From Bagarius yarrelli (lineage: Eukaryota; Chordata; Actinopteri; Siluriformes; Sisoridae): a DNA stretch of 64,000 bases. Shown piece after piece: positions 1-10,834 of the stretch. Each line of letters begins with the position of its first letter. The stretch's first letter is position 1. The translations under genes were made by a program, and so were the position numbers. The notes below the pieces were generated by a model that saw only the letters and a program-made list of their open reading frames with translations, ran no database searches and had not been told where the DNA came from. The DNA lies in the NCBI GenBank assembly GCA_005784505.1, contig VCAZ01000138.1:744001-808000 (forward strand), written 5' to 3'.

Positions 1-954
1 GCTGGCCGTCCCTCATTAACAGAAGGCCGACCTTGACATATCTAGCCCTATTTCTCCACTGCTGCCAGCAGCTGCCCCACACCAGCTAACACACACACAT
101 AGTGCTCTCTGTTTGCTTTGTGCGCTGAGCCTGAAATCCATGAATATCGATTAGTTGTTTGCAGTGTAATTGAAAATGTCAGTTATGAGACCAGCACAGA
201 TAAAGATCGGCAGGCCGACTGTAGGTCTACTACTACAACTTACTTGATATGTGTGTGTGTGTAAAGGTGTATTAGAGGTGAAGAAGGCAGCTGGATAAAT
301 AATGAATTTCATACACTTGGCTGTAAGTCTGCAAATGGAGATGTTGGTCTTTGGTCCATTGCTCTGGTTTCAATAATAATAAAGGTCTATATGGAAAAAT
401 ATTCATGGAAACTCTTGGGGATGTTTTTTTTACAGCCGTCATTTCGTAACCTTTCGCTCATGCTGGTGGGTATGATGGATTGACAGCCAGTCGTGCCATT
501 TGAATTCACAATCAGTTTCCTAAAGGTCAAAGGTTGTTTGGCATTCCGTTCACACCAGCGTGGCTCCAGCGTACAGTGTGAAACATTCTGGATTTTTTTT
601 TCCATGTAGCATTAATACATAAAGTTGAAGCGGTTTCTGTGTCCTTGCACGAACACTTGTACCTTTTTGTAAGACTTTTTATCGTCTAATAACGTTTTGG
701 ACTAGTTTCAGCAATTATTTATTATTTTATGTGTATCAAATTGATGCTACTCTATATATACACATTATATAATATTTATTTATTATAATATTACAAATAG
801 TTAGTACATTTATAATTATTATATATTAAATCATATTTTATGTCTAGAAATGTGTGTATTTATTTTATCACAGTCTTGAAATTTTTTAAACAAAACACAT
901 AAAACTAATTTTACAAAATCATATTTATTTTTAGGTTTTATCCAGCGTGTTTTA
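1..954. other. unique non-coding DNA
   Basis: I see no gene here. The open frames are short, have no recognisable domains and are rich in AT-driven codons. Positions about 120-235 are more complex than their surroundings and contain ATCGATTAG-type homeodomain-like words, so they could be a small regulatory element, but conservation was not tested. Positions 720-950 are very AT-rich with simple TATA and TTTA runs. Confidence 0.5.
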
Positions 955-1100
955 CATCTATTTATTTTTTTTTTAATAAAACTGACCGATTGGGGGTTAG
1001 GGTTCCTGTTCAGGGACGCAACAGTGGTAACTTGTTTGAATTGAACCCCGATCTTCCAGTTAGCAGTCCAACAGCTTAACCACTGTGCTATTACTTCCCC
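955..1100 (-). repeat. tRNA-derived SINE remnant
   Basis: Read on the minus strand, this begins with a diverged tRNA-like head (a 'tagtggttaag'-like A-box region next to 1075-1090, and a B-box-like region near 1040-1055 that is no longer a perfect GGTTCGANTCC). It continues through the 'gggcccctgagcaaggccc'-type body seen in better copies at 55261 and 60371. It is the most diverged full-head copy in the window. The Pol III promoter is degenerate, so it is probably inert. Confidence 0.6.
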
Positions 1101-2988
1101 TTTATTGTTAAAAGTTCTTTGTAAAAAAGAAGTGATTTGGTCTTGGCTATGAAACATCTATTAGTTATTTGCGCTTATTTACTTCCTCAGGGGTCTCAGG
1201 GATCCCCTTTATAGGTTTTGGACAGGATAAAACAGCTACTAAAGACAAGTGAAGAAGATAAAAGATAGATCTGTTATAAAGTAAGGAATACAAGATAAGC
1301 TATCTGCAGAAATCTGATGGTCTGTGTGTGCGAATTTGTGTTTAAAAATACTAACAACTATATAGATATCGAATTAAAAACTTAAAGACTTTTCCTGCTT
1401 CGCCGTGCTTAATTACTTAATTCTGTCCAGGTTGTCCCTCATGTTGAGCCCCATGTTCCCTGGGGTAGACACCAGGTTACCCAAGACTCTGTGTGGAATA
1501 AGTGATACAGACAATAGATGGATAGACATTTCTGGGTCAGTAGGACTTATCTGTTGTTGCCCTACCGGAACTTTCTGATGCTGTCTGCCTTCCCAGGCCT
1601 AATCTCCTCGACAGGGGTTCTAGTCTCTGGGTTCAAATGGTCACCCATATTTCTACATAATCAAACAAATCACAGAAACCTTTTCATCTCAGCTCCTCAC
1701 ACCACCTTTCTTTTACTATCCCCTCTCCCTCTCGTGCACAGCCAACCTCCCAGGATGCCGAGCAGCAGTGCCGCCCGCCCGCTGGTTTCCTAATCGATTG
1801 CTAATGGCCTCAGTTCCATCACTGCAGAGCGGCTTGGAACTCAGCCCCAGGACTGAGCGGAGCGGAAAGACCATTTTCAGCTCCATGAGCCGTTATACTG
1901 CATCAAGAAGCCCATTCGGCATGCTCCATAACCCAGTTGACGGCTAGTGCATGGCTGCTAGATGGCTTTTTTCCCTCTCTCTCTAATGCCTGTCCTCTTT
2001 TTCTCCACATTGATTGCCTCACTTCTCATAAGATCCGGAGCCATTTGGCACGAAAACAAGTGCTCTACTGGCTTTCTTTGTCATCGAATCACTTTTGAGG
2101 TCACCTATACAATTTGACAGTTCTTTTTTATTTGTTATTCAAATGACTTAGGCTATCTCAACTCGCATTTCTTTACCTTATTTGAGAAAGGAATGGTTTG
2201 TTTTAATTACTACAGTGTAAATGAGCTAAATCTGATTGCATTTAGTGCGATTATGTTAATTCAAACAAGTGGGAAAAAACTCTTTAACTTTCCTGGTAGT
2301 TAAGCTTAAGACAGGCTAGCTGTTAAGAATGTGCAGTGTGTTATTCAGTTCCCAGTGTGTGTGAGGTAACTTGGGCCTTTACTAATCTAGGATTTTTTTT
2401 AATCCTCCCTGAGACAGTGGTAATGAGCGCCCTCAGTTAACGACCACAAGCTTCTTTGTAGGCCACCTACAGGCCTCCAACCACAACAACACCTGTTTCG
2501 AATGCGTGGGCATGCATGCATTAGTATAATTGCATTAGTAGTAAGACAGGATTTTATTCTTTACCCTCAGTGACGAATACGGGGGGTCTAAAATACTGCA
2601 GTGTGCAATAAATATAAAATATTGCATTTACTGCATGATCTTTTTCTTACACAATATTTTACACCGTTAAAAAAATGTCTGTCTTTTTTTCTTCTTATTA
2701 TTTTCCTTTGTTTTTGATTTTAGCATTTAGGTGAGTGAGAATAATACAAATTACTTCATTATTCAAAGACCTTGTGCACATGATAAAAAAGTTCTGGAAG
2801 TCGGTGATTTTTGTTAGTATTCGTTATTAAATTATCGCATTCTGAGATTTATCCCTAGAGAGTCCAGGAATAATCCTCGCTTCTTAAACCTGATAATCTT
2901 TTATTTAATTTTGTAAAACCACTCCTGGTCAGATAACTTTTTTTTGCTAATGCAGAACAATAAAACCCATAATTCACTTACCTAGAAT

Positions 2989-2990
<2 letters not shown>
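1101..2990. other. unique non-coding DNA with a candidate regulatory block
   Basis: No gene is recognised. Positions about 1745-1960 form a GC-balanced, non-repetitive block that differs from its AT-rich surroundings and includes CCTAATCGATTGCTAATGG, which has homeodomain- and CUT-type words. It looks like a conserved non-coding element, but I cannot test that. The 91-residue open frame across its left part (1518-1793) has no recognisable domain and runs into this block without exon-like boundaries. The remainder is AT-rich with poly-T and TTAT runs. Confidence 0.4.
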
Positions 2991-3037
<47 letters not shown>

Positions 3038-3118
3038 CCTCTTTTTCTTTTTCCCACTCTTACAAACACACACATAGTGTGTCATGACCTTCTGTCTCTT
3101 ATAGACTGATCAGCTGCA

Positions 3119-3169
<51 letters not shown>

Positions 3170-3320
3170 TGTCTCTCTCTCTCTGTCTCTCTCTGTCTCT
3201 CTGTCTCTCTCTCTTTCTCCCTCTTTCTCCCCATCTCCTACTTTATTTCTTTCTGACAAACACACACATACAGTCATGCCCTTCTGTCTTTTATAGACTG
3301 ATCGGCTGCAGTCTTTGACC
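2991..3320. repeat. duplicated CT-tract unit
   Basis: Two adjacent units share the same architecture: a long (CT)n tract, then a short stretch with ACAAACACACACATA, then GTCATG and CCTTCTGTCT, and then TTATAGACTGATC followed by GCTGCAGT. Unit 1 is about 2991-3120 and unit 2 about 3121-3320. The CT tract of unit 2 is interrupted by regular 'tgtctctctctc' variants. The minus-strand frame here encodes only an Arg/Glu repeat and is not a gene. Confidence 0.85.
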
Positions 3321-4603
3321 ATGTTAGACTTGCCTTTGGTTTTCTCCTACCAGCTGCCGGGTGGCCGCAGGCTTACTTTTCCCTCTTAAAAACTCTCTTT
3401 GTACTTCTAGTCGCTCCACATGGGAAAAAACACATTAACATCCTTAGATTTTCCTTTGGAAGGCAGCCAGCAGCTTTCCTAGCATCCAGCAGAAGTGTGT
3501 GTAATTTGGGTGAACGAAAAATTGAATGAAACAGCATTTTGTTTCCTTAATTTCAGCATTTTAGAACACACTGAATTTTTCTTTAGATTATTACAAACAT
3601 TATAAGCAGTTGATCAAACGTCTGTTTGTAGGTCTTGCTTGATACAGTGCGTCTATTTACAATGTCATGCTTCCGTTATTTATGTGTCAGAATACTTAAA
3701 AGAGCTGTCAGACCCAGGGTGATAAATCTGTTGATAGTCATGTGATTACATATCGCTTATTTACTTAGAACTGTAATAATATTAATTATAATGATAAAAT
3801 CAACCATCACTATTTTTATAATCCTTTTTTTTTGGTTCTCTATTTGCAATTATTTCTCTTTCTACATAAAAAAAATCCCATTTTCCTTTTAATAAAATGT
3901 CACATTCATTCTATACTTTCAGTGCCCACAAGGTTAAACGCCCACCTTTAGATACATCAGTGCTGGAGTTACTAAAAGCCAGGAAGAAAATGATTAAAAC
4001 ATCACTTCTGACTTTGGATACAGATCTGAGTTCAGTTGGTCAGATATGAGTTTTCTACAGCTCGCCGAGTGTACATATTATTTTGTATTGGTTTCACTGC
4101 AGGAAGCATAAAAAAACTCCCAGGAAGAGAATGACACTTCAAAGCATAAATAAAATGTTCATCATAGGATGAAGTGAAGAAAACATCTTCCTGCATCATA
4201 TCGAGTTGGGGCCTGCACGTTCGATGAATGATCAGCATCTGACTTGGGAATACTTGTACGCTGGTTGAGATGCAAAGCTAAGCAGCCGACACTGCTCTAC
4301 ATTTCTGAAACATTCCCCACAGACTCTCTGCTCTTTGAAGTATTTCTGGGCCAGAGATACAGCCTTGTTTGTTCATTGCGTCTGAAAAAAAAACTGAGAA
4401 ACAGGAAAAGGAAAGAAAAACACAGGCTATTTTTTGTTCCCCCAGTACTTTGGAGTGTAACTCTCTTTGACGTCTAAACAGAAGGGCTTGTACTAGAGCA
4501 GTCACTGCCAAACGCCTTGATAGAAACACTCTTGTCAAACAGAAAGAGGAATAAATGCTGCATTGAACTAAAACTCAGTTGTGGCAACACTGGATCTGTC
4601 AGG

Positions 4604-4641
<38 letters not shown>

Positions 4642-5354
4642 ACTTTATAAGCCATGTCAGTTAAGTAGGCAGTCTGTTCAGCTCTGACTAGATCCATTAA
4701 AATGCTTCTATAATGAACCAAATTGAGATGTACCGTGCAATGTTAAAACAACGTAATAGCCCCCACCCTCCATGGTTAAAATTCAAAAGCAAATGTTTGT
4801 GTTTGTTCTGTGAGGCAGATCTTCTCCTTGCGCCAAGTCGAGTATGAGAGGATTTACATTCGGGTTTCTTAATCTGTGTAAGCGAACGCGTTTCAGGATG
4901 TAATTCACATGGTATGTCTTTTGATTTGGATTAGTCTGGGCAATCCTCTTACCCGCCGGCTCAGTATAACTTATCACTGACAAGGCTGTCTGGTGGAACA
5001 CAGTAAATCCGTCTACCCCCCCCAGACCGCCAGCTCTAATTCTAATCGGCCTAAATCTGATCAGAGACCTTAACTTTCAAATACCTTCTGAAAGCCATGG
5101 CTGGCAAGAGCACGTTTATCTCAGGCTTCTCTCTGCACGTGAAAATTACAGCCAGACCTCAGTAGCTTGTTCCGGTTTTGATTTCACTCAGAGGCCAGGG
5201 TCGAAATGCTTGGGATGCTTCAGTGCCTTTTATTATCTTTTCTCCAACATGAGAGGTCAGAGAATAAATGGAATGTTTGTGTGAGGTTTGACAAGGACCT
5301 CCCATAGTCATTTAAAATGAACATACTTAAGAATGTTATCAGTGGCAATTATAC
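3321..5354. other. unique non-coding DNA
   Basis: No gene is recognised. The overlapping frames at 4032-4538 on both strands lack domains. Positions about 5000-5350 are sequence-complex, with few repeats and many long non-simple words, and run straight into the RFX-type palindrome at 5355. Together they are a reasonable candidate for a regulatory element. A TG microsatellite is listed separately. Confidence 0.4.
4608..4640. repeat. (TG)n microsatellite
   Basis: Uninterrupted TG dinucleotide run of about 33 bases, followed by CACTTTATAAG. Confidence 0.95.
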
Positions 5355-5377
5355 AGCTGTTGCCCTGGGCAACAGCT
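5355..5377. promoter_or_regulatory. perfect RFX X-box palindrome
   Basis: A 23-base perfect inverted repeat has 11-base arms around one central base. Its core is GTTGCC-N3-GGCAAC, which fits the X-box consensus bound by RFX-family winged-helix factors (GTNRCC, 0-3 spacer, RGYAAC). Each half-site carries an outer AGCT extension; an E-box-like CAGCTG lies at the left edge. It sits in a unique, non-repetitive block. RFX sites usually regulate cilia genes when promoter-proximal, but no promoter or first exon is visible nearby, so an enhancer role is the more likely reading if it is functional. Confidence 0.55.
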
Positions 5378-7229
5378 CTAAACTCTAAAAAGACATGACC
5401 TGACATGCTGCTGCTACCATTATGTTTTGAAATTCATTGAGTTTAGTGATGTTTGTTCATCAGTTTTTAGTTAGCGAATACCGCAGGGCAGGCTTTCCTT
5501 ATCAAAATTGCACGGTTCGATTGCTGTTTCTGTAAAACTGCAGGGGTCATGACCCTTCTGTACAGAAATAGCATTTTTTTAATAAAATATAGGGGGTAAT
5601 ATTTTTCTCACTTTTGTTGGGGTATACAATTTGCAGGTGCAATAAACAATCTTGCAATAAACAATCTTGGAAATATACTGTTCGTAGTAAAGAATCGAAA
5701 AGATGTCTTCGTAGGCCCTTCATAAAGGGCAGGGCCCCAGACCACCTGTATTGCCTGTCGGACAAGCCGGCACTGAGTTTAGCTGGAAATGATATGTATC
5801 TGTACAAGCATCTTAGCTAGCTAGCTAGCTAACTAACATTATCTTAAGTGTTTGTTCGGTTCTTATTCTCCCCTGTGTGTTCGCCTTGAAAAAAACCATG
5901 AAATATGGAAATACTTGACTCAGATTCTTTATAATTTAATAAACAGGATTAAAAAATCACGAGCAAGCGTGCTCCACTTTTCTGTCAGGCGGCAGGCCAC
6001 AAACAGACTCCTATTAAACGCTGTAAGATTAGGCTTTAATCTCACCAAACACATGGCGGGAGAAATAAAAAGCAATTTTATTTTCGAAGTAGGGGACCAA
6101 AACCCTTGCTATAATCTCAGTGTTGTCGAAATGAAAAAGCAGTACTTGTGTGTCTGTGTGAGGGTGGTCGCAGGAGGCGGAGAGAAGTGTGAGACAAAAA
6201 GACTCAGTGTGTGATGTGATGTGTTTTTTCTTCTTCTTTCCATCCTTTTCCTCGATGTCTGTACTTCTGTCATCCTCACACCCTCTCACTCATACACACC
6301 TGTTTTTCAGTCTCGCCTCCAGCCCTTCCCCTTGCATAAGGCTGCTTACTTTAATTTGTTTCCCAATCATGCAGGATTTGGTGCCGTGGTCCTGCACCCG
6401 GTGCAAGACTGGTGTGAAGATGACGATAAGCCAAAGCCGTAAATCCCAGCCTCAGCTGTCTTATCGGGAGCTGCTGGGGCAAGTGGCATGCTTTAATGGA
6501 GCCAGCTCTCTGTCTGGGGTTTAACTCGAATCGCATTAAGATTCGCCCTTCCCTCCACCCCGATTTCCCTTTTCTTTTTTTCATCCTTCTATTTCTCATT
6601 CTCTCTTTCTCTTGTGATGGAGTGTGTTGTGAATTGAAGTTGCTGTGTGGATATAAAGAAATTCAACTCATGAGGTCCCGCAGTTAATTTTTCCATGCGG
6701 CCATTTGTCTATCTGACGTTTCCCTGGATGTTGCACTCTGTGGATAGTGCTTGGGCTGTTTAATAGCAAACAACTTTGCATGCTTTTTATACTGATGTTG
6801 GTGCTTAATAGACTTACAGAGAATTTAAAATGCCCATTACAACAAGATAACCGTTAACAGTAAAATTTTAAAACGGCATAAAACATACCTTACTGCTGGT
6901 AATGCTTTGAAAAACAACATTTTTATAAAATTATTTATGCCAGATTTAATGCCTGTGATCCAACAGGTGTAATAGTTAAAGCTTTACGAACTGAGCTTCA
7001 CATGCGTTCATTGTGCTCCAATGTAAAAGAATTAAGTTCCACAGGTAGTTTAATTATCATGTGTCATTTGTCTGTGTTTTTAGCCCACTTTATTGTTCTT
7101 GCTCATATTTTGCTACAAATGGTGTATTAGGCAGAACTGTAGGATCGACTGGCTAGGAATTAAAAATGTTATAATATAAAAATGTATAATATATACAAAA
7201 AATGCCCAAAAAATATTTGCTAAAATAAA
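5378..7229. other. unique non-coding DNA
   Basis: No gene is recognised. The 120-residue frame at 5852-6214 and the overlapping frames at 6029-6687 have no domain, and they coincide with a sequence-complex block (about 6360-6560) that may be regulatory. A short TAGC repeat lies at 5813-5830. From 6800 the sequence becomes AT-rich and featureless. Confidence 0.4.
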
Positions 7230-7460
7230 TTTACATACTGAGTCTGGTTGAGGTTCTGTTTGTATTCTTTGATCAAAGTTTATATGTAGATAAAAGTTTA
7301 AAATTAAATCTGTTCATCATATACAGGGATTGAGTCTGTAAGGTTTGTAAGGTTTTTCTTGACCATTTTTAATTGGTTGAAATAAATATTTTTTCAAAAA
7401 TATAGTTTAATGAAGATAAAATAGACATCATATATTGAACATATATTTTGAGCTACACAT
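7230..7460. repeat. dispersed repeat, copy 1 of a pair
   Basis: This stretch resembles 37475-37700 in the same orientation. Shared words in order are TCTGTTCATCATAT, a GGAGTCT/TTGAGTCT segment, a TTTTTGACC segment and AAATATAGTTTA, then a CATCATA-like stretch. The pair is diverged, with many small indels. No coding frame or terminal repeats are seen, so the class is unknown. Confidence 0.5.
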
Positions 7461-7813
7461 ATATATATATTTAACCATATGGGAGAGGCTATCTAGCTTA
7501 GCCATCCCCATTAATGCATATATGTTACTTGATAAATAGCAGGTTAAACCAGCTCTTTATCAGTTGCATTACTACAGTTGCAAGACAGATGTAAGATCTG
7601 TAGTATGTCAAGTCTCCAATTCAAGCAGATACCTAACATTTCAGCCATGATCAGAAAGTTCTCTAGAAAACATACTCCTGAGTCTTGCCTCTTTGAACTT
7701 TTCTTTCTTTTTTTATTGTATTACTTCAACTGAAGTTATTTCTCCAGATATTTGACAACCCTAGAACATGGTGGTCTGATGAGTTACAGTGATCCTTCAG
7801 ATGATATTGTAGT
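7461..7813. other. no feature seen
   Basis: AT-rich unique sequence between two repeats. The run of ATATAT at 7458-7470 probably belongs to the edge of the preceding repeat. I see nothing else in it. Confidence 0.4.
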
Positions 7814-8657
7814 GGGGTGGACGTGATTTTGCCAAATTGGATATAATCCTGAATTAACATCTGTTGTTAATCCGGAATCAACATTTGAATCAACCAATCT
7901 GATGTCATCAGTGTGTGTTGACCAAACACGCCTCAATCTATTTTTGAATCTTTCCAATTTTCTCCACAAACAACTGAATAAAAGTAAAAGGAGTTTATTA
8001 GTTGAGGCTGGTAATTCATTGATTCTGAAACAATTTACTGACAATGATGATTCCTGGATTAACATTGGATCACAACATAAAATAAAAATAATTTACAGTA
8101 ATTCAGGGACAACATTAGTAAATTAAGACTGGATTGATTATAATGATCCAAAATAAACAAATGAATTTAGACAGTGAATCATAAACAATCGTTGATGTAC
8201 AATTGAAAGTAAAATGCCCCAAAACGGTGAAACCGTAGAACCGCAATACAGAAACATTCTTACTAGAAAACAGGGTTCATGTGTATTTAAATAAATCCCA
8301 ACCTCTTGAAATGTAACAATAACAAGCCAGATTTTTATAACCATAAATTAAAAAAAAAAAATCACTTTTTATTCATGCATGCACATTTTACTGCACACAA
8401 ACATCAAGATTTGGTCACAAAGGTGAAGGAAAATTCCCACATTAACTAAACTGCACATACATGTCGTATGAATACATGCATGTGGTATGTATTAAATGCA
8501 TTTTAAGTATTACCTATTTTAGATTCAAAAATAAATTGAGGCAGGTTTGGTTGACACACACTGATGGTTCTGACTGGTTGATTAAAATGCTGATCCAGGA
8601 TTAACAAAGGATGATCATTCAGGATCACATCCTATATGGGCAAAATCACGTCCACCC
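7814..8657. mobile_element. non-autonomous DNA transposon with long inverted arms
   Basis: The left end opens with GGGTGGACGTGATTTTGCC and the right end closes with its reverse complement. Similarity between the arms extends inward imperfectly for about 130 bases (7815-7950 against 8520-8657) and includes a 'gtgtgttgaccaaac' segment. The roughly 570-base centre has no transposase. A clean target-site duplication could not be assigned; TGTAGT occurs at both flanks but offset by a base or so. A diverged second copy lies at about 27645-28384. The superfamily is unknown. The open frames inside are arm sequence read by chance. Confidence 0.75.
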
Positions 8658-8824
8658 TGTAGTTGATGTGCTGATTTGCTATGTTGTGGTATAATGAAAA
8701 GATGATTTTGTTAATACTGCTATAAAGTGTGGAATCCACAATTCCTAATGGGACATTGTTAATATTTGGAAGTTTTCAAAAAGGCTTTCTGTGATGATAA
8801 TAGTAAAAAAAGGTATAAAAAGTC

Positions 8825-9335
8825 CGCCTTGAAAATGTATTTTTAAGTATGTCTGAGACAGTTTCAATTTCTTCTCCTCCGTTAGCTACTGTGGCCAGAA
8901 AAATTCTAATTCAACTGTACAGGCATGTTTTGCTAACCATAATATTCTGTTTCTCTTTTTTATTTCTATCTTTCTATCTCTATCTTTGGTAAAACATCTA
9001 CCAAAACATCTTTCTGATTTGGATTCTTTCTGATTCTGTTTCACTTTGATTAAGCAATCAGAGGACAGAAAAATGCTGATGTCATTGTCATTGTCTTTAA
9101 TAATATTAACCAATTAGTAATCTGCCACTGCTAATATAGTTCAAGTTACATAGGCCAGCAGTACTGATTCTGAATGGCAGATTAGATTAACATAGCACCA
9201 CATAAAGACTGTAATTTTATTTGACAAAAAAATCCAACATACACATACTGGAAGCAATGCAATAAGAGAAACACTACGAAATGAAGAGAATAAACTGTTG
9301 GGAATAAATTAATGCACCTGAATAAACTAGAATAG
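8825..9335 (-). mobile_element. hAT-like transposon remnant, copy 1
   Basis: The minus strand matches the plus strand of 49300-49650 over several hundred bases. Shared stretches are the TACACATACTGGAAGCA segment, the TACTGATTCTGAA segment, 'aaccaattag', 'aactgtacag' and TCAGACATACTTAAAAAT. The start of the transposase reading frame is still readable (Glu-Glu-Ile-Glu-x-Val-Ser-Asp-Ile-Leu-Lys) but its start codon has been lost and the frame ends soon after. The terminal inverted repeat seen at 49181 is not recognisable at the 9335 end. It is inert. Confidence 0.6.
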
Positions 9336-9349
9336 CACCCCCTCAGACT

Positions 9350-9440
9350 CCAAGACTTGATATCTGTGCTGCATCTCCCTCATCAAATGCCACATCTTCT
9401 GGAAAGCATTTCCAGAGGTTCGGAGGTTATTATAGGCGTA
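9350..9440 (+). repeat. possible Tc1-like transposon scrap
   Basis: The segment around TCTGGAAAGCATTTCCAGAGG followed by GGAGGTTATTATAGG resembles the 'tggaaagccttcccagaa...ggaggctgttatag' stretch of a widespread teleost DNA transposon that I know from memory. Only this short stretch is left, so the assignment is tentative. Confidence 0.25.
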
Positions 9441-10194
9441 AGAGTGATAGTGAATCTGTACGAGGTTGTCAGCTGTCCCAATACTAATAAAAATATACAT
9501 ACATACAAATAAATAAAAAAGAACAATGTCTTTCCTGTAATATCTTAGAAATGTGTTTCCCAGACCCTGTCATGTGTTCTAGCCTTATTAACGTGGCACT
9601 GCAGTGCCCCGGCAGTACTAGCAGAGAGCTGGCAGAGTGACATGGCTCTCCTGAGGTCCCTGTTATCTTCCGTCACACACTCCCCCCTGCGACTGAATGT
9701 GTTGACTCAGGTGGCAGCATGCTGTTCCGCTCGGCTTCTAACTTGTGGCTCGGCTCTGAACTCTCCTCTCCTCTCAGGCAAATGCCAAAACAAATCTTGT
9801 CATAATTAGCGGTAATCCGGCTCATTACCGTCTGCTTAATTATCCTATTAACAGCACTTCCTGGGAGAGCTTGTTTGCCACGCAGGCAAATGTTTGTTCC
9901 CAAATTAGCTGACAAGAAGACAGCTCCATTGTTCAAACACAGGGCTTTGACAATACTTTGACAAAATTCACAGATAGGTGCTCGTCTCTACACTCAATCG
10001 CACAATAGTCCGAAAATCTGCTCGAATTAAACATCACAACATACTAATTATTACTCTATTACTGAAAGCAGTGGGATAACAAAGTAGGACAAAACACACA
10101 CGCACACACATTAGTGACATAATGTAGGAGCTGAAGCTAAGAGAAAATATTAAGGATGATCTGAACACATACAGTTATACAGCATATGTAAGGT
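9441..10194. other. unique DNA with a candidate conserved block
   Basis: No gene is recognised. Positions about 9770-9935 are sequence-complex and rich in TAATTA/AATTA words (CATAATTAGCGGTAATCC, CTTAATTATCC), the look of a vertebrate developmental enhancer. Sequence alignment with other fish would decide this. Positions 10000-10190 are unremarkable. Confidence 0.35.
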
Positions 10195-10320
10195 ATCAGT
10201 GGGAACCACTGCACCACCATGCTGCCAGCATGCACACTGGCAAAATTGTAGGTAGCATCACTGTCTCACAGCTCCAGGTCCCAGATTCAACCTCAAACTT
10301 TCAATCCGGAACAGAATTCC
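10195..10320 (-). repeat. possible diverged interspersed repeat
   Basis: The stretch CACTGTCTCACAGCTCCAGG with CCCAGATTCAACCTC resembles the head of a common fish repeat ('cactgtcgcctcacagc...ggttcgagccc'), and 10205-10235 resembles the gap-containing part of another. It is too diverged for certainty. Confidence 0.25.
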
Positions 10321-10470
10321 TGCCCTGTCTTTTTAATCTTTACTGATTGAGTGAATTATTTTCCAATCTTCAAAAACAGGCTGAAGCAGGTAGGTCTAAC
10401 TTTATTGAATTTCCTCTTTGTGTGAGTGTGTGTGCATGGTGCCATGTGATGTAATGCTATAAGATGAATT

Positions 10471-10488
10471 TAAGAGAAAGAGAAAGAA

Positions 10489-10580
<92 letters not shown>

Positions 10581-10595
10581 GGAGAGAGAAAAAAG

Positions 10596-10637
<42 letters not shown>

Positions 10638-10793
10638 ATGGGAGGGGGGCAAAGAAAGAGAGAGAGGGGGGGAGAAGAGAGAGAGGGGAGAGAGAAAGAA
10701 GAGGGAGAGAGAGAAGAAAAAAAAGGGGAGGAGAGAGAGAGAGAAGAGAAGAGAGAGAGAGAGAGAGGAAGAGAGACGAAGAAAGAGAGAGAT

Positions 10794-10832
<39 letters not shown>
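10471..10832. repeat. long (GA)n purine tract
   Basis: About 360 bases are almost pure purine on the plus strand. A near-perfect (AG)n run covers 10490-10577, followed by mixed GAGAG, GGGG and AAAA interruptions to 10832. Overlapping open frames on both strands give only Arg/Glu repeats or Ser/Leu repeats and are not genes. Such mirror-like purine tracts can form triplex DNA and are length-unstable. Confidence 0.95.

Positions 10833-10834
<2 letters not shown>

Noticed and set aside
5852..6214. 120-residue open frame
   Set aside because: It ends in a Gly-rich, TG-repeat-driven segment, has no recognisable domain, and overlaps another frame on the opposite strand. Probably chance.
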